The position numbers were made by a program, and so were the translations under genes. This document shows, in pieces, positions 28,659 through 37,062 of a stretch of DNA of 64,000 nt. Every line of letters begins with the position of its first letter. Positions within the stretch are counted from its first letter, which is position 1. The notes below the pieces were generated by a model. It had not been told where the DNA came from and did not search any database. It saw nothing but the letters and a program-made list of their open reading frames with translations. The stretch is taken from positions 62,001 through 126,000 of the forward strand of contig JAKFYI010000012.1 in assembly GCA_021730985.1 (NCBI GenBank). The letters are read 5' to 3'. This DNA is from Hyphomicrobiales bacterium. Lineage in GTDB: Bacteria; Pseudomonadota; Alphaproteobacteria; Rhizobiales; Xanthobacteraceae.

Positions 28659-29399
28659 CTAGGCACCGGCCTTTTCAATTTCTCTGACAAGCGCGCCATT
28701 CAAAATTTCGTCTATTCGAACCAGCGTGCGCGCCATGCAGGCGCCGTCCATGACGCGATGGTCGAATACGCCCCGAAGATCGATCCATCCGTTGTCGATC
28801 GGGCCGTAGTGGATCAAAGGCGTCACCGGGGACAGCAAAGTCAGCCCTGACGCTCCGAACGAGCCGAAGCTGCTCAGCGAGAACGTGCCGAAATAGTTGG
28901 CGCGCTGGCGTCCCCAATTGAAGCCAAGCGAAAACAATCCGCGCCGCAGCAACCTCGGCAAGCGAGCTATCCGGAGCAGCTTCCGAAATTGCTTGATGTC
29001 GGACAGCGGCGCGGTTTTCGCGTGGTCGATCTGACGCGATATCTCACCAAGCGGGAGGGCTGCGGGATCCTTGATGAGAAAGGTCAAGATGGCCGGCTCA
29101 CCGTCGATGATCCGTTCGATCGCAATTGAGACGGAACTGCTGGGATATTCGTACAGATGCGGAACTGGAAGGGTCAGATAGGCTTGACGCAGTTCCGGCA
29201 TCTCGGTTGCGGCAATTGCAAACGCCTTGGCGACAATCGACGTCCAGCGTGGCCGTTCGTGACATTTCGCAAGTGCGGCTTGCAGCGCGGTGACGTCGAT
29301 GCGCTTCTCGACTGAGATGCCCGGTACCTTTCGCGCGAAATGCATGACTTCAGCCATCAGGCGGCGCGGTGCCGACAGTCTGATCGTTCTCCCTCGCAT
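28659..29399 (-). CDS. Stand-alone 2-oxoacid dehydrogenase E2-like acyltransferase
   Basis: A 246-residue protein resembling only the catalytic (CAT-fold) domain of dihydrolipoamide acyltransferases. The active-site motif 'FDHRVMDGA' (HxxxDG) is near the C-terminus, and 'FGTFSLSSFGSFG' and 'TPLIHYGPID' correspond to the strands before it. There is no lipoyl or peripheral-subunit-binding domain, so it is not a normal E2. The acyl donor and acceptor are unknown. It lies convergent to the LpxL-like gene and downstream of the PYROXD2-like oxidoreductase on the same strand (72 bp gap). Confidence 0.75.
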   Translation of the reverse strand: MRGRTIRLSAPRRLMAEVMHFARKVPGISVEKRIDVTALQAALAKCHERPRWTSIVAKAFAIAATEMPELRQAYLTLPVPHLYEYPSSSVSIAIERIIDGEPAILTFLIKDPAALPLGEISRQIDHAKTAPLSDIKQFRKLLRIARLPRLLRRGLFSLGFNWGRQRANYFGTFSLSSFGSFGASGLTLLSPVTPLIHYGPIDNGWIDLRGVFDHRVMDGACMARTLVRIDEILNGALVREIEKAGA

Positions 29400-29471
29400 C
29401 CAACAATTCTCGCTTAGGTCGTGGTTGCCGAGATTGCATTGAAGCAGCCCCTGGCGTGGTTGAATAGGACG

Positions 29472-31055
29472 CTAGGGCTTCAAGTCGTCGATCACCGCCG
29501 CCGCGGCGTTGTGGCCGGGCGCGCCGGTGACGCCGCCGCCCGGATGCGCGCCGGAGCCGCACAGGTAGAGTCCCGCGACCGGCATGCGGTGGTCAGCGTG
29601 GCCCCAGATCGGGCGTGCCGAGAACACCTGATCGTGCGACAGCGCGCCGTGGAATATGTCGCCGTTCGGCAGACCGAACATGCGCTCAAGGTCGCGTGGC
29701 GACAGCACCTGGCGGCCGATCACGCTGGCGCGGAAACCCGGCGCATAGGCATCCACGGTGTCGATCATCAGGTCGGCCACCTGGTCGCGCTTGTCGTCCG
29801 GCAGATCGGGCGAGACATGCTGGCAGAACAGGCTCGCCACATGGGCGCCCGGCGGCGCCAGGCTGTCATCGAGCGTCGAGGGGATCAGGATTTCCACGAT
29901 CGGCACCTGGCTGTAGCCGTGCTCTGCCACGTCGCGGAACGCCCGGTCCATGTAGCGCAGGCTTGGGGCCAGAATGATGCCGGAGGTGTGATGGTCTCCG
30001 ATGGCATTTCCGGGCAGCGCCGAGAAGTTCGGCAGCGAGGCCAGCGCAACGTTCATGCGGAACGTGCCGGAGCCGGCCTTCCAGCGCCGCATCCGCTCGG
30101 CGGCGTGGTGCGGCACCGCGGCGGCCGGCACGAGCTGCTCCAGCAGATATTTCGGATTGACGTTGGCGACCACGGCGCGGGCCCTGATCTGCGTACCGTC
30201 GGTGAGCGACACGCCGGCCGCGCGGCCGCGTTCCAGGATGATTTCTCGGACGGCTGAGCCTGTGTCGATGCGCACACCATGTTCGCCGGCTGAACGCGCC
30301 ATCGCTTGCGTGATGGCGCCCATGCCGCCGATGGCGTGGCCCCAGACGCCCTTCTTGCCGTTCACCTCGCCGAACCAGTGATGCAGCAGCACGTAGGCCG
30401 AGCCGTGGGTGTAGGGGCTGGCCAGGTTGCCGACGATGGAATCGAAGCCGAACAGTGCCTTCACCGCGTCGGTCTCGAACCAGCCGTCGAGAAAGTCGCC
30501 AGCCGACTTCCGGTACAGATCGAACAGCGCGCTCCGGGCCCTGCCGTCGAACTGCATGACGCGCTTGCCGATCGGGGCGAACTTCATCAGTTCGGGCAGC
30601 GAGCGGACCATGTCGCGCCAGGACAGGTTGGGCGGGGCATGGAGCACCAGGTCGCGGAGCAGGCCGGCAACCTCGCTCAAGGCTGCGCTGAACGCCCCAT
30701 AGCGCTCGGCATCGCGGGCGCTGAACTTGGCGATCTCGCGTTCGGTGCGGCCCTCGCCGGTAAGCAGGTAGCGGCCGTCTGGAATGGGCAAGAAGTTCTG
30801 CGCGCGGCGTTCGACGATGCGCAGGCCGTGGCGGGGCAGGTCGAGGTCGCGGATCACCTTCGGCTGCAGCAGGCTCACGGTGTAGGCCGCGACCGAATTG
30901 CGAAAGCCCGGGTGGAATTCCTCGGTGACGGCGGTGCCGCCCACCACGGAGCGCCGTTCCAGCACCCGCACGCTGAGGCCCGCCATGCCCAGATAGGCTG
31001 CGCAGGTCAGCCCGTTGTGACCCGCCCCGACAATAACGACATCGACCTCTGACAT
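29472..31055 (-). CDS. PYROXD2-like / phytoene-dehydrogenase-like FAD oxidoreductase
   Basis: FAD-dependent oxidoreductase of 527 residues. 'VDVVIVGAGHNGLTCAAYLGMAGLSVRVLERRSVVGGTA' is the dinucleotide-binding motif of the carotenoid desaturase family, and 'GLYLCGSGAHPGGGVTGAPGHNAA' is the C-terminal FAD motif. The sequence matches the PYROXD2 subgroup, not CrtI; no crt genes are nearby, so a carotenoid role is unlikely. Substrate unknown. It is first of a likely two-gene minus-strand unit with the E2-like acyltransferase. Confidence 0.87.
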   Translation of the reverse strand: MSEVDVVIVGAGHNGLTCAAYLGMAGLSVRVLERRSVVGGTAVTEEFHPGFRNSVAAYTVSLLQPKVIRDLDLPRHGLRIVERRAQNFLPIPDGRYLLTGEGRTEREIAKFSARDAERYGAFSAALSEVAGLLRDLVLHAPPNLSWRDMVRSLPELMKFAPIGKRVMQFDGRARSALFDLYRKSAGDFLDGWFETDAVKALFGFDSIVGNLASPYTHGSAYVLLHHWFGEVNGKKGVWGHAIGGMGAITQAMARSAGEHGVRIDTGSAVREIILERGRAAGVSLTDGTQIRARAVVANVNPKYLLEQLVPAAAVPHHAAERMRRWKAGSGTFRMNVALASLPNFSALPGNAIGDHHTSGIILAPSLRYMDRAFRDVAEHGYSQVPIVEILIPSTLDDSLAPPGAHVASLFCQHVSPDLPDDKRDQVADLMIDTVDAYAPGFRASVIGRQVLSPRDLERMFGLPNGDIFHGALSHDQVFSARPIWGHADHRMPVAGLYLCGSGAHPGGGVTGAPGHNAAAAVIDDLKP

Positions 31056-31114
31056 GTTAGGATTGTGCCGGGTTTGGCGTGCAGACGCGACGCCGTTTTC
31101 ATCGGGAGGAGGCC

Positions 31115-31471
31115 ATGTTTGTAAGAGTGATTGCCGCCGCGGCAGTGGTACTTTTTGCCGCCAGTGCCGCGCTCGCCAATCCGGTCGGGCGCTACACGGT
31201 TCGCGGCACCAATCCGGGCAGCGGATCGTCCTATTCCGGCGAGGTCGCGGTCACCAAGACCGGCGACACCTACCGGATTGTCTGGAACGTCGGCGGCCAG
31301 ACCTACAGCGGAACCGGCATCGGCTCCGACGACTTCCTCGCGGTGTCGTACCGCTCCGGCAACGAGACTGGGCTTGCGCTGTACGGCCGCCGGCCCGACG
31401 GTAGCTGGCACGGAATCTGGACCTACGCAGGCGGCAACCAGGTCGGAACCGATCGCTGGACGCCGCGGTAG
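31115..31471 (+). CDS. Small secreted protein of unknown function
   Basis: 118 residues with a clear signal peptide ('MFVRVIAAAAVVLFAASAALA'). The mature part is rich in Gly, Tyr and Thr ('GRYTVRGTNPGSGSSYSGEVAV'), with a beta-rich pattern ending 'GTDRWTPR'. I do not recognise a named family; similar small periplasmic proteins are common in Rhizobiales. Start at ATG 31115, preceded by GGGAGGAGG. The ORF track adds 12 upstream residues. Confidence 0.75.
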   Translation: MFVRVIAAAAVVLFAASAALANPVGRYTVRGTNPGSGSSYSGEVAVTKTGDTYRIVWNVGGQTYSGTGIGSDDFLAVSYRSGNETGLALYGRRPDGSWHGIWTYAGGNQVGTDRWTPR

Positions 31472-31591
31472 TTTTTCACAAAGCGTGCGGTCTTTTCGGC
31501 GATCCGGGCGCCGCAACGCCGCTCGAAAGACCGAGACGGGCCGCTATTCTTGACTTGGGAAGGGGCGGGCCTTAAGTCCGTCACGTTCGCG

Positions 31592-31668
31592 GGGGGCGTA
31601 GCTCAGTTGGTTAGAGCGCTGCCCTGTCACGGCAGAGGTCGCGGGTTCGAGTCCCGTCGCTCCCGCCA
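31592..31668 (+). tRNA. tRNA-Asp (anticodon GUC)
   Basis: The acceptor GGGGGCG pairs with CGCTCCC (one G-U), followed by G-CCA. Anticodon arm CTGCC-CTGTCAC-GGCAG gives GUC. 'TAGCTCAGTTGGTTAGAGC' is the D-arm and 'GGGTTCGAGTCCC' the T-arm. Length 77 nt with encoded CCA. Confidence 0.97.
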
Positions 31669-31729
31669 GCCTTCGCGGCTGTTCCACCTTGCCGGTCCAA
31701 AACCCGGCACAGGGACAGCCGCGAAGGCT
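31668..31729 (+). terminator. Large hairpin after tRNA-Asp, likely terminator
   Basis: AGCCTTCGCGGCTGT (31668-31682) is the exact complement of ACAGCCGCGAAGGCT (31715-31729). The loop holds a second stem GCCGG/CCGGC, and GTTTCG follows. It begins at the last base of the tRNA, so it probably ends the tRNA transcript. Confidence 0.65.
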
Positions 31730-31851
31730 GTTTCGTATCGACACCGTCCAATTCGCAACCCTGCCATCCGGGCGTCCGTGCCCTCGGCGCGGCGCCGAAA
31801 AGTGTGGCAAGGTGCCGCCACCAAACCACTTCAATTGTTGGGGGAGTAAAC

Positions 31852-32790
31852 ATGAAGCTCGCGTTTTTCGACAATTACAAACTGGGCGTCGTCACCGGCG
31901 ACAAGATCGTCGACGTCTCCGGTGCGGTGAAGGGCATCAAGGCGCTCGGACCGCAGGATGTGATCCGCACCGTGATCGAGCAGTGGGCCAAGTGGAAGCC
32001 GAAGCTCGCCGCCGCCGCCAAGAAGGGCAAAGGCAAGCCGCTGTCCAAGGTGAAGCTGCAGGCGCCGCTGCCGAAGCCCGAGAACATCATCTGCATGGCC
32101 GTCAATTACATGGAAGACGGCACGCTGCCGGAGCCGGCCCCGATCAACGCGTTCATGAAGTCGCCAAGCTCGGTCATCGGCCCGGGCGACGCCATGGTGC
32201 TGCCCGACATGCCTGCCTCGGTGTTCGAGGGCGAGGCTGAGCTGGCAATCGTGATCGGCAAGAAGGCATCCAAGGTCAAGGCCAAGGACGCGATGAAGTA
32301 CATCTTCGGCTACACCAACTTCATCGACGGTTCCGCGCGAGGCGTCGTTCCTCCGACCAACGTCTTCTACCAGATGAAGTCGCGCGACACGTTCGCCCCG
32401 ATCGGCCCGTACATCGTCACCGCGGACGAGATCAAGAACGTCGGCAAGCTGCAGATCAAGCTGAAGAACAACGGCCAGATCATGCAGAACTTCAACACCG
32501 ACGACATGGCGCACAAGATCCCGCGCTGCATCGAGTGGGTGACGGCGATCCACACCCTGTTGCCGGGCGACATCCTGGCGACCGGCACCAACCATCGCGG
32601 TCTCAACCCGTTCATGAACGGCGACAAGATCGAGCTGGAGTGTGAGGGCTGCGGCGTCCTGCACATCACCGTGAAGGATCCGCTGAAGCGCACCTGGGCG
32701 CGCATCACGCGGCTCAAGCACAAGGAGAGCGGCGGACAAGGCGTTCACACCCCGCAAACCGGCGGCAAGTACGCTCCCGGTCAGGCATAG
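31852..32790 (+). CDS. Fumarylacetoacetate hydrolase (FAH) family protein
   Basis: Metal-dependent hydrolase/decarboxylase/isomerase fold of 312 residues; acts on 2-oxo acid or acylpyruvate-type substrates, exact one unknown. 'FEGEAELAIVIGKKAS' holds the metal-binding acidic pair, and 'GYTNFIDGSARG' is the equivalent of the NDVSAR segment. 'LLPGDILATGTNHRG' and 'GDKIELECEGCGVL' are standard C-terminal blocks. Start at ATG 31852 with GGGGAG upstream. A GST gene follows 11 bp later, so the two are probably co-transcribed. Confidence 0.87.
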   Translation: MKLAFFDNYKLGVVTGDKIVDVSGAVKGIKALGPQDVIRTVIEQWAKWKPKLAAAAKKGKGKPLSKVKLQAPLPKPENIICMAVNYMEDGTLPEPAPINAFMKSPSSVIGPGDAMVLPDMPASVFEGEAELAIVIGKKASKVKAKDAMKYIFGYTNFIDGSARGVVPPTNVFYQMKSRDTFAPIGPYIVTADEIKNVGKLQIKLKNNGQIMQNFNTDDMAHKIPRCIEWVTAIHTLLPGDILATGTNHRGLNPFMNGDKIELECEGCGVLHITVKDPLKRTWARITRLKHKESGGQGVHTPQTGGKYAPGQA

Positions 32791-32801
32791 GAAGCACCAG
32801 C

Positions 32802-33416
32802 ATGCTGACGCTCTACTACGCACCCGGCGCCTGCTCGATGGCGGCGCACATCATCCTTGAAGAGAGCGGCGAGACATACGAGCCGCGCAAAATGGATCTC
32901 GCCAAGGGCGAGCAGAAAACGCCCGAGTACATGAAGATCCACCCCATGGGACGTGTGCCGGCGCTCAAGCTCGACGACGGCGAATGCCTCACGGAAAACA
33001 CCGCCATCCTGCCGTACCTCGGCAAGCGGTTTAACGTGTGGCCGGCCGACCTCAAGGCGGAGGCGAGGGCGCATTCGCTGATCGGCTTTCTGGCCGCGAG
33101 CGTGCATCCCGCGCACGCTCACTTCAACCGGCCGGAGCGCTACGCCACCGATCAGGCCGCGTTCCCGGCCATCAAGGAGCAGGGGCTGAAGAGCTTCCAC
33201 GGCTACTTGAAGGAGCTCGACGGCAAGCTTGCCGGCAAAGAGTGGTTCTCCGACAAGTACTCGGTGCTCGATCCGTACGGCCTGGTGTTCTACGTCTGGG
33301 GCGTGCGGCGCGGCCTGCCGATGCCGGAACTAAAAAACTACACCGCCTTCAAGGACCGCATGGCGAAACGCGAGGCGGTCGGCAAGGTGTGGGAGGACGA
33401 GAAGGTCTCGATCTGA
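32802..33416 (+). CDS. Glutathione S-transferase (beta-class-like)
   Basis: Cytosolic GST of 204 residues. The thioredoxin-like N-terminal domain 'MLTLYYAPGACSMAAHIILEESG' has Cys10, the catalytic cysteine of beta-class GSTs; 'HPMGRVPALKLDDGECLTENTAILPYL' holds the cis-Pro and Ser glutathione contacts. The helical C-terminal domain runs from about 85. Being 11 bp after an FAH-family gene suggests a role in aromatic-acid catabolism, where GSTs act as maleylpyruvate-type isomerases, or in detoxification. Confidence 0.87.
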   Translation: MLTLYYAPGACSMAAHIILEESGETYEPRKMDLAKGEQKTPEYMKIHPMGRVPALKLDDGECLTENTAILPYLGKRFNVWPADLKAEARAHSLIGFLAASVHPAHAHFNRPERYATDQAAFPAIKEQGLKSFHGYLKELDGKLAGKEWFSDKYSVLDPYGLVFYVWGVRRGLPMPELKNYTAFKDRMAKREAVGKVWEDEKVSI

Positions 33417-33423
33417 TCGTTCT

Positions 33424-33453
33424 TACCTCTCCCCGCTTGCGGGGAGAGGTAAC
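33424..33453. terminator. Bidirectional hairpin between convergent genes
   Basis: TTACCTCTCCCC-GCTTGC-GGGGAGAGGTAA, a perfect 12-bp inverted repeat between the GST and BKACE stop codons. The sequence type (cctctcccc...ggggagagg) is a common interspersed palindrome in Bradyrhizobium-like genomes and can act as a terminator in both directions. Confidence 0.65.
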
Positions 33454-33470
33454 GGTGCCTCAAGCGATCG

Positions 33471-34355
33471 TCAGTTGTTCGCACCCAAACCCAATATCGT
33501 CCGCGCATCGCCCGGCGTCGCAACCTCATCGCCCAAAATCTGGATGATCTTGCCGGCCTTCTCGACCAGCGCCGCGTTGGACGGCGCGAGCTTGCCCTTC
33601 TCCAGATAGATGTTGTCTTCCATGCCGACGCGCGGATGGCCGCCGAGCAGCACGGCCTGCGCCACCATCGGGAACTGCCACAGCGAAATGCCGAACGCGA
33701 ACCAAGGCGAATCCTTCGGCAGCAGGTTGCGCATGTAGGTCATGGCCTCGGGCGTCGCCGGCTGCCCCCAGGAGATGCCGAGGCAAATCTGGAACATGCC
33801 CGGGCCCTTGACGTAGCCGTTCTCCAGGAAGCGCTTGGCGAGCAGCAGATGGCCAGTCTCGAACACCTCAAGCTCCGGCATCACGCCGGCATCCTTGATG
33901 GCGAGCGCCATGGTCTGCAGGTGCTTCGGCGTGTTGACGAACACCCGGTCGCCCATGTTGAGCGATCCCATGTCGAGGCTGCAGATGTCGGGCTTGAGCT
34001 CGATGATGTGCTGGACGCGCTCCTCCGGGCCGCGCAATACGCTGTCACCGCCGGCCTTCGAGGGGTCCTTGTCGTCGTGGACGAATCGCGCGCCCGGTCC
34101 GGTCGTGAGGTTGATGAGAACGTCGGTGTTCTTGTTGCGGATGCGCTCGACCGTCTCGCGGTACAGCGCGCGCTCCATGCTGGGCTTGGTGGTCTTGGGA
34201 TCGCGCACATGAATGTGGACGATCGCGGCGCCTGCCTTGGCGGCGTCGAGGCAGGAGTTGGCGATCTGCTCGGGCGTGACCGGAACGGCAGGGTTTCGGC
34301 CCGGCGTGTCCGCCGAGCCCGTCACCGCGCACGAAATCATCACTTTTCGAGCCAT
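33471..34355 (-). CDS. BKACE family beta-keto acid cleavage enzyme
   Basis: Zn-dependent TIM-barrel enzyme (former DUF849) that splits a beta-keto acid with acetyl-CoA. The 294 residues show 'MISCAVTGSADTPGRNPAVPVTPEQIA' at the N-terminus, 'AAIVHIHVRDPKT' with the zinc-binding HxH, 'LINLTTGPGARF', 'CSLDMGSLN' and 'VMPELEVFETGHL' with the catalytic/metal acidic residue. The substrate side chain is not predictable from this. Start at the ATG of 'MARKVMISC' with GGGAGG upstream; the ORF track adds 32 residues. Confidence 0.9.
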   Translation of the reverse strand: MARKVMISCAVTGSADTPGRNPAVPVTPEQIANSCLDAAKAGAAIVHIHVRDPKTTKPSMERALYRETVERIRNKNTDVLINLTTGPGARFVHDDKDPSKAGGDSVLRGPEERVQHIIELKPDICSLDMGSLNMGDRVFVNTPKHLQTMALAIKDAGVMPELEVFETGHLLLAKRFLENGYVKGPGMFQICLGISWGQPATPEAMTYMRNLLPKDSPWFAFGISLWQFPMVAQAVLLGGHPRVGMEDNIYLEKGKLAPSNAALVEKAGKIIQILGDEVATPGDARTILGLGANN

Positions 34356-34469
34356 TTCAACGCCTCCCGCCGTCAACCACATGTCCGGGTTGTTGTTGCA
34401 GTTGTACCGTTGGGCGACATTATAGCCGTGGACTTGTGGCGTTAAGGCCAATCGTCAGGGCGTGAGCGC

Positions 34470-35717
34470 GTGAAGGTCATCATCGCAGGCGGCGGTATCG
34501 GCGGGCTGACCACGGCCCTGATGCTGCATGCGCGCGGCATCGACTGCGAAATCTTCGAACAGGCCGAGACGGTGCGGGAGCTCGGTGTCGGCATCAACAC
34601 GCTGCCACATGCCATCAAGGAATTGGCGCAGCTTGGGCTGCTCGAGCGGCTGGATGCGATCGGCATCCGCACCCATGAACTGATCTACACCAACCGGTTC
34701 GGCCAGGAGATCTGGCGCGAGCCGCGCGGGCTGGACGCCGGCTACGACGTGCCGCAGTTCTCGATCCATCGCGGCCGCCTGCAGGGCACCATTTTCCAGG
34801 CGGTGCGCTCGCGGCTCGGCGAGAGCCGCTTGCAGGCCGGGCACCGGCTCGGCGCATTCCAGCAGGATGAAGGCGGCGTCACCGCCTACTTTTTCGACCG
34901 CAACGGCAGCCATCGGCGCACGGTGCGCGGCGACGTGCTGGTCGGCGCCGACGGTATCCACTCGCATGTTCGCGCGGCGCTCTATCCCAACGAAGGCGCG
35001 GCGCGCTGGAACGGCTCGATGCTGTGGCGCGGCGCGCTGGACTGGCCGCAGTTCCTGACCGGGCGCTCGATGGTGATCGCGGGCGGCATGGCGGCCAAAC
35101 TCGTGGTCTATCCGATCGGCGAGGGCGGGCGGCAGGACCGGCCGCTGACCAACTGGGCGGTTCTGGTGAAGGTCGGCGAGGGCGGCGTGCCGCCCAACAA
35201 GGAAGACTGGTCGAGGCCCGGCCGCTTCGAAGACCTGATGCCGCACGTTCAGCGTTTCCGCATTCCCTACGTGGATGCCAAGGCTTTGATCGAAGCAACT
35301 CCGGAGTTCTGGGAATATCCAATGTGCGACCGCGATCCGCTGCCGCGCTGGAGCCACGGCCGCGTCACGCTGCTCGGCGACGCCGCGCATCCGATGTATC
35401 CGGTCGGCTCGAACGGAGCCTCGCAGGCGATCCTGGACGCGCGCTGTCTCGCGGACCTGCTCAAGAGCGCCGACCACCCGATGCAGGCGCTGTGGGCCTA
35501 CGAGCAGGAGCGGCTGCCGCCAACCGCGCAGATCGTGCGGATGAACCGCGGCGGCGGTCCGGAGGGTGTGATCGACGCGGTCGAGCAGCGCGCGCCGGAC
35601 GGGTTCCAGAACATCGACGAGGTGCTGTCGTTCGAGGAGCGCAAGGCCATCGTGCGCGGCTATGCCGGCGTGGCGGGCTTCGCCCAGGCCCAAGTCAACA
35701 AGGGCAAGGCGGCGTAA
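34470..35717 (+). CDS. FAD-dependent aromatic-ring monooxygenase-like protein
   Basis: Group A flavoprotein hydroxylase fold of 415 residues. 'VIIAGGGIGGLTTALMLHARGIDCEIFEQ' is the GxGxxG FAD motif, 'VLVGADGIHSHVR' the DG motif and 'RVTLLGDAAHPMYPVGSNGASQAILDA' the GD motif. It resembles salicylate/3-hydroxybenzoate hydroxylases, but the substrate is unknown. The GTG start is supported only by an AGGG at a long distance. It is divergent from the BKACE gene and convergent with the cupin gene. Confidence 0.87.
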   Translation: MKVIIAGGGIGGLTTALMLHARGIDCEIFEQAETVRELGVGINTLPHAIKELAQLGLLERLDAIGIRTHELIYTNRFGQEIWREPRGLDAGYDVPQFSIHRGRLQGTIFQAVRSRLGESRLQAGHRLGAFQQDEGGVTAYFFDRNGSHRRTVRGDVLVGADGIHSHVRAALYPNEGAARWNGSMLWRGALDWPQFLTGRSMVIAGGMAAKLVVYPIGEGGRQDRPLTNWAVLVKVGEGGVPPNKEDWSRPGRFEDLMPHVQRFRIPYVDAKALIEATPEFWEYPMCDRDPLPRWSHGRVTLLGDAAHPMYPVGSNGASQAILDARCLADLLKSADHPMQALWAYEQERLPPTAQIVRMNRGGGPEGVIDAVEQRAPDGFQNIDEVLSFEERKAIVRGYAGVAGFAQAQVNKGKAA

Positions 35718-35745
35718 CGGGTCTTCTGGCGCAATCATTCTCCGC

Positions 35746-35843
35746 TGTCATGCCCGCGAAAGCGGGCATCCAGTACCCGAGAAATTGCCTTAGGTCGCAA
35801 ACGTCAGTGATTACTGGATCGCCCGCTTTCGCGGGCGATGACA
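35746..35843. repeat. Palindromic intergenic repeat with terminal inverted arms
   Basis: TGTCATGCCCGC-GAAA-GCGGGCATCCAGTA at the left end is mirrored by TACTGGATCGCCCGC-TTTC-GCGGGCGATGACA at the right end. Each arm is itself a hairpin, and the whole element can fold into a ~30-bp imperfect stem around a 38-bp centre. It sits between two convergent genes and is related in plan to the element at 7084-7205. Confidence 0.85.
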
Positions 35844-35875
35844 CCTGTGGTTGAAGCAGCGCAACGCGCGCGCCG

Positions 35876-36328
35876 TCACGCCCCCGGCGGCGGAAGGAAC
35901 ACCACCTCGTGCTTGGCGGATAGTGCCACCACGTCCGGCGGGCTCTGCTCCTTCATGGCGTGGATCGCCCAGAACAGGTCGTAGAGCTTGCGGGTCGGCG
36001 ACACCCAGAACAGGCACTTCACCGCCTGGTCGGTCTTGTTGAAGATGCCGTGCGGGATCTGCTGCGGCAGCCGGATCAGGTCGCCGGCGGTGCCGACGAA
36101 ATCCTTGCCGTCGATCAGCAGGTCGAAGCGGCCTTCCAGCACGTAGATGAATTCGTCCTGGGTCGGATGAATGTGCGGCGGCACGAAGGTGCCGACCGGG
36201 AAGGTGGCGTGCCAGGAAAATGACGCCTCGTTGAGCGATTTCGGAATGTAGGTCTGGCCCAGGATGTTCCAGGCGATCCCGTCCAGGCCGGTGCCGGCCT
36301 TGGTGATGCCTCCGGTGAGTGGCTGCAT
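35876..36328 (-). CDS. Single-domain cupin protein
   Basis: Cupin of 150 residues. 'PPHIHPTQDEFIYVLEGRFDLLIDG' is cupin motif 1 (two His and a Glu/Asp set) and 'LPQQIPHGIFNKTDQAVKCLFWVSP' is motif 2 with the third His, so a metal site is likely. It is much shorter than gentisate dioxygenases. Start at the ATG of 'MQPLTGGITKAG', preceded by GGGGAG; the ORF track begins 54 residues earlier without a ribosome-binding site. Function unknown; convergent with the FAD monooxygenase. Confidence 0.82.
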   Translation of the reverse strand: MQPLTGGITKAGTGLDGIAWNILGQTYIPKSLNEASFSWHATFPVGTFVPPHIHPTQDEFIYVLEGRFDLLIDGKDFVGTAGDLIRLPQQIPHGIFNKTDQAVKCLFWVSPTRKLYDLFWAIHAMKEQSPPDVVALSAKHEVVFLPPPGA

Positions 36329-36566
36329 GGCGCGCGTGCTCCCCTGATCTTGCGGCCGCAGCGCATTCAACCATGTTGCAAGCGGCTTAGAAACGATGCC
36401 GAACGGCAAGGCGGGCTCCTGTTGCGGACAGCGTAAACGCAGCCTGCGCCCGTTCGCCAGTCCCAAGGCTGGTGACAAGGCCGGCGACAAATCGGTATTG
36501 AGCCTGGATTAAGCCTGAATCGGCTGTATAGCTTGGGCGCCGCGGCCTTGTGGTAGATTGAGAACG

Positions 36567-36977
36567 ATGAACTTCGGGCTTTCGCCAATGCGGGCCGTTT
36601 GGGCTGCGGTGCTTCTCGCCGCAGCCATGCTGGCGTTTGCGCCGTCGGGGGCCGAAGCCCATGCGGGTCATTCGCATGCCCGCGCGGCTACTTCAGTGCA
36701 ACAGCCGTCACTGGCCTCAGTTGCGGTAGTGGCAAAGGCCACGCAGAACCTCACAGCCGCACCCTCCGTGCCGTCTCCGCTCTCGGCCGACGCCGATTGC
36801 GACGGCAAGGGCTGCTGCGCCAGCGGGCCTTGCACCGGCTGTCACGGGGTCGTCCTCACGACGCTGCCGGTCACGCTGCCGCCGACGTTCAGCACCTTGC
36901 TGGTCGCGCAGGACACCCAGCCGCGCGGCAGCCCCGACGTCGGGCGTCTGCGACGCCCTCCCAAATCCTTCGCCTGA
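36567..36977 (+). CDS. Secreted Cys/His-rich protein at head of metal-efflux operon
   Basis: 136 residues with a signal peptide ('MNFGLSPMRAVWAAVLLAAAMLAFAPSGAEA'). The mature protein opens with 'HAGHSHARA' and has a five-cysteine cluster 'CDGKGCCASGPCTGCHG' (about 80-96), a plausible soft-metal site, then a second hydrophobic stretch and an Arg-rich tail. I do not recognise a named family. It is 85 bp upstream of the RND adaptor on the same strand, so a periplasmic or membrane accessory role in metal resistance is inferred. Confidence 0.7.
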   Translation: MNFGLSPMRAVWAAVLLAAAMLAFAPSGAEAHAGHSHARAATSVQQPSLASVAVVAKATQNLTAAPSVPSPLSADADCDGKGCCASGPCTGCHGVVLTTLPVTLPPTFSTLLVAQDTQPRGSPDVGRLRRPPKSFA

Positions 36978-37062
36978 ACCGATTTTGACGTTCTGAGTGT
37001 GCGCCTTCGATGGCGCATGCCCGAACGAATTCAATTCCGTTCCACGCGAAGGGATGCCTCTC

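Noticed and set aside
29472-31055. Carotenoid desaturase CrtI
   Set aside because: The sequence pattern fits the PYROXD2 subgroup and no other crt gene is present nearby.
35876-36328. Cupin as gentisate 1,2-dioxygenase
   Set aside because: A single cupin domain of 150 residues is far shorter than the two-domain gentisate dioxygenases; left as an unspecified cupin.
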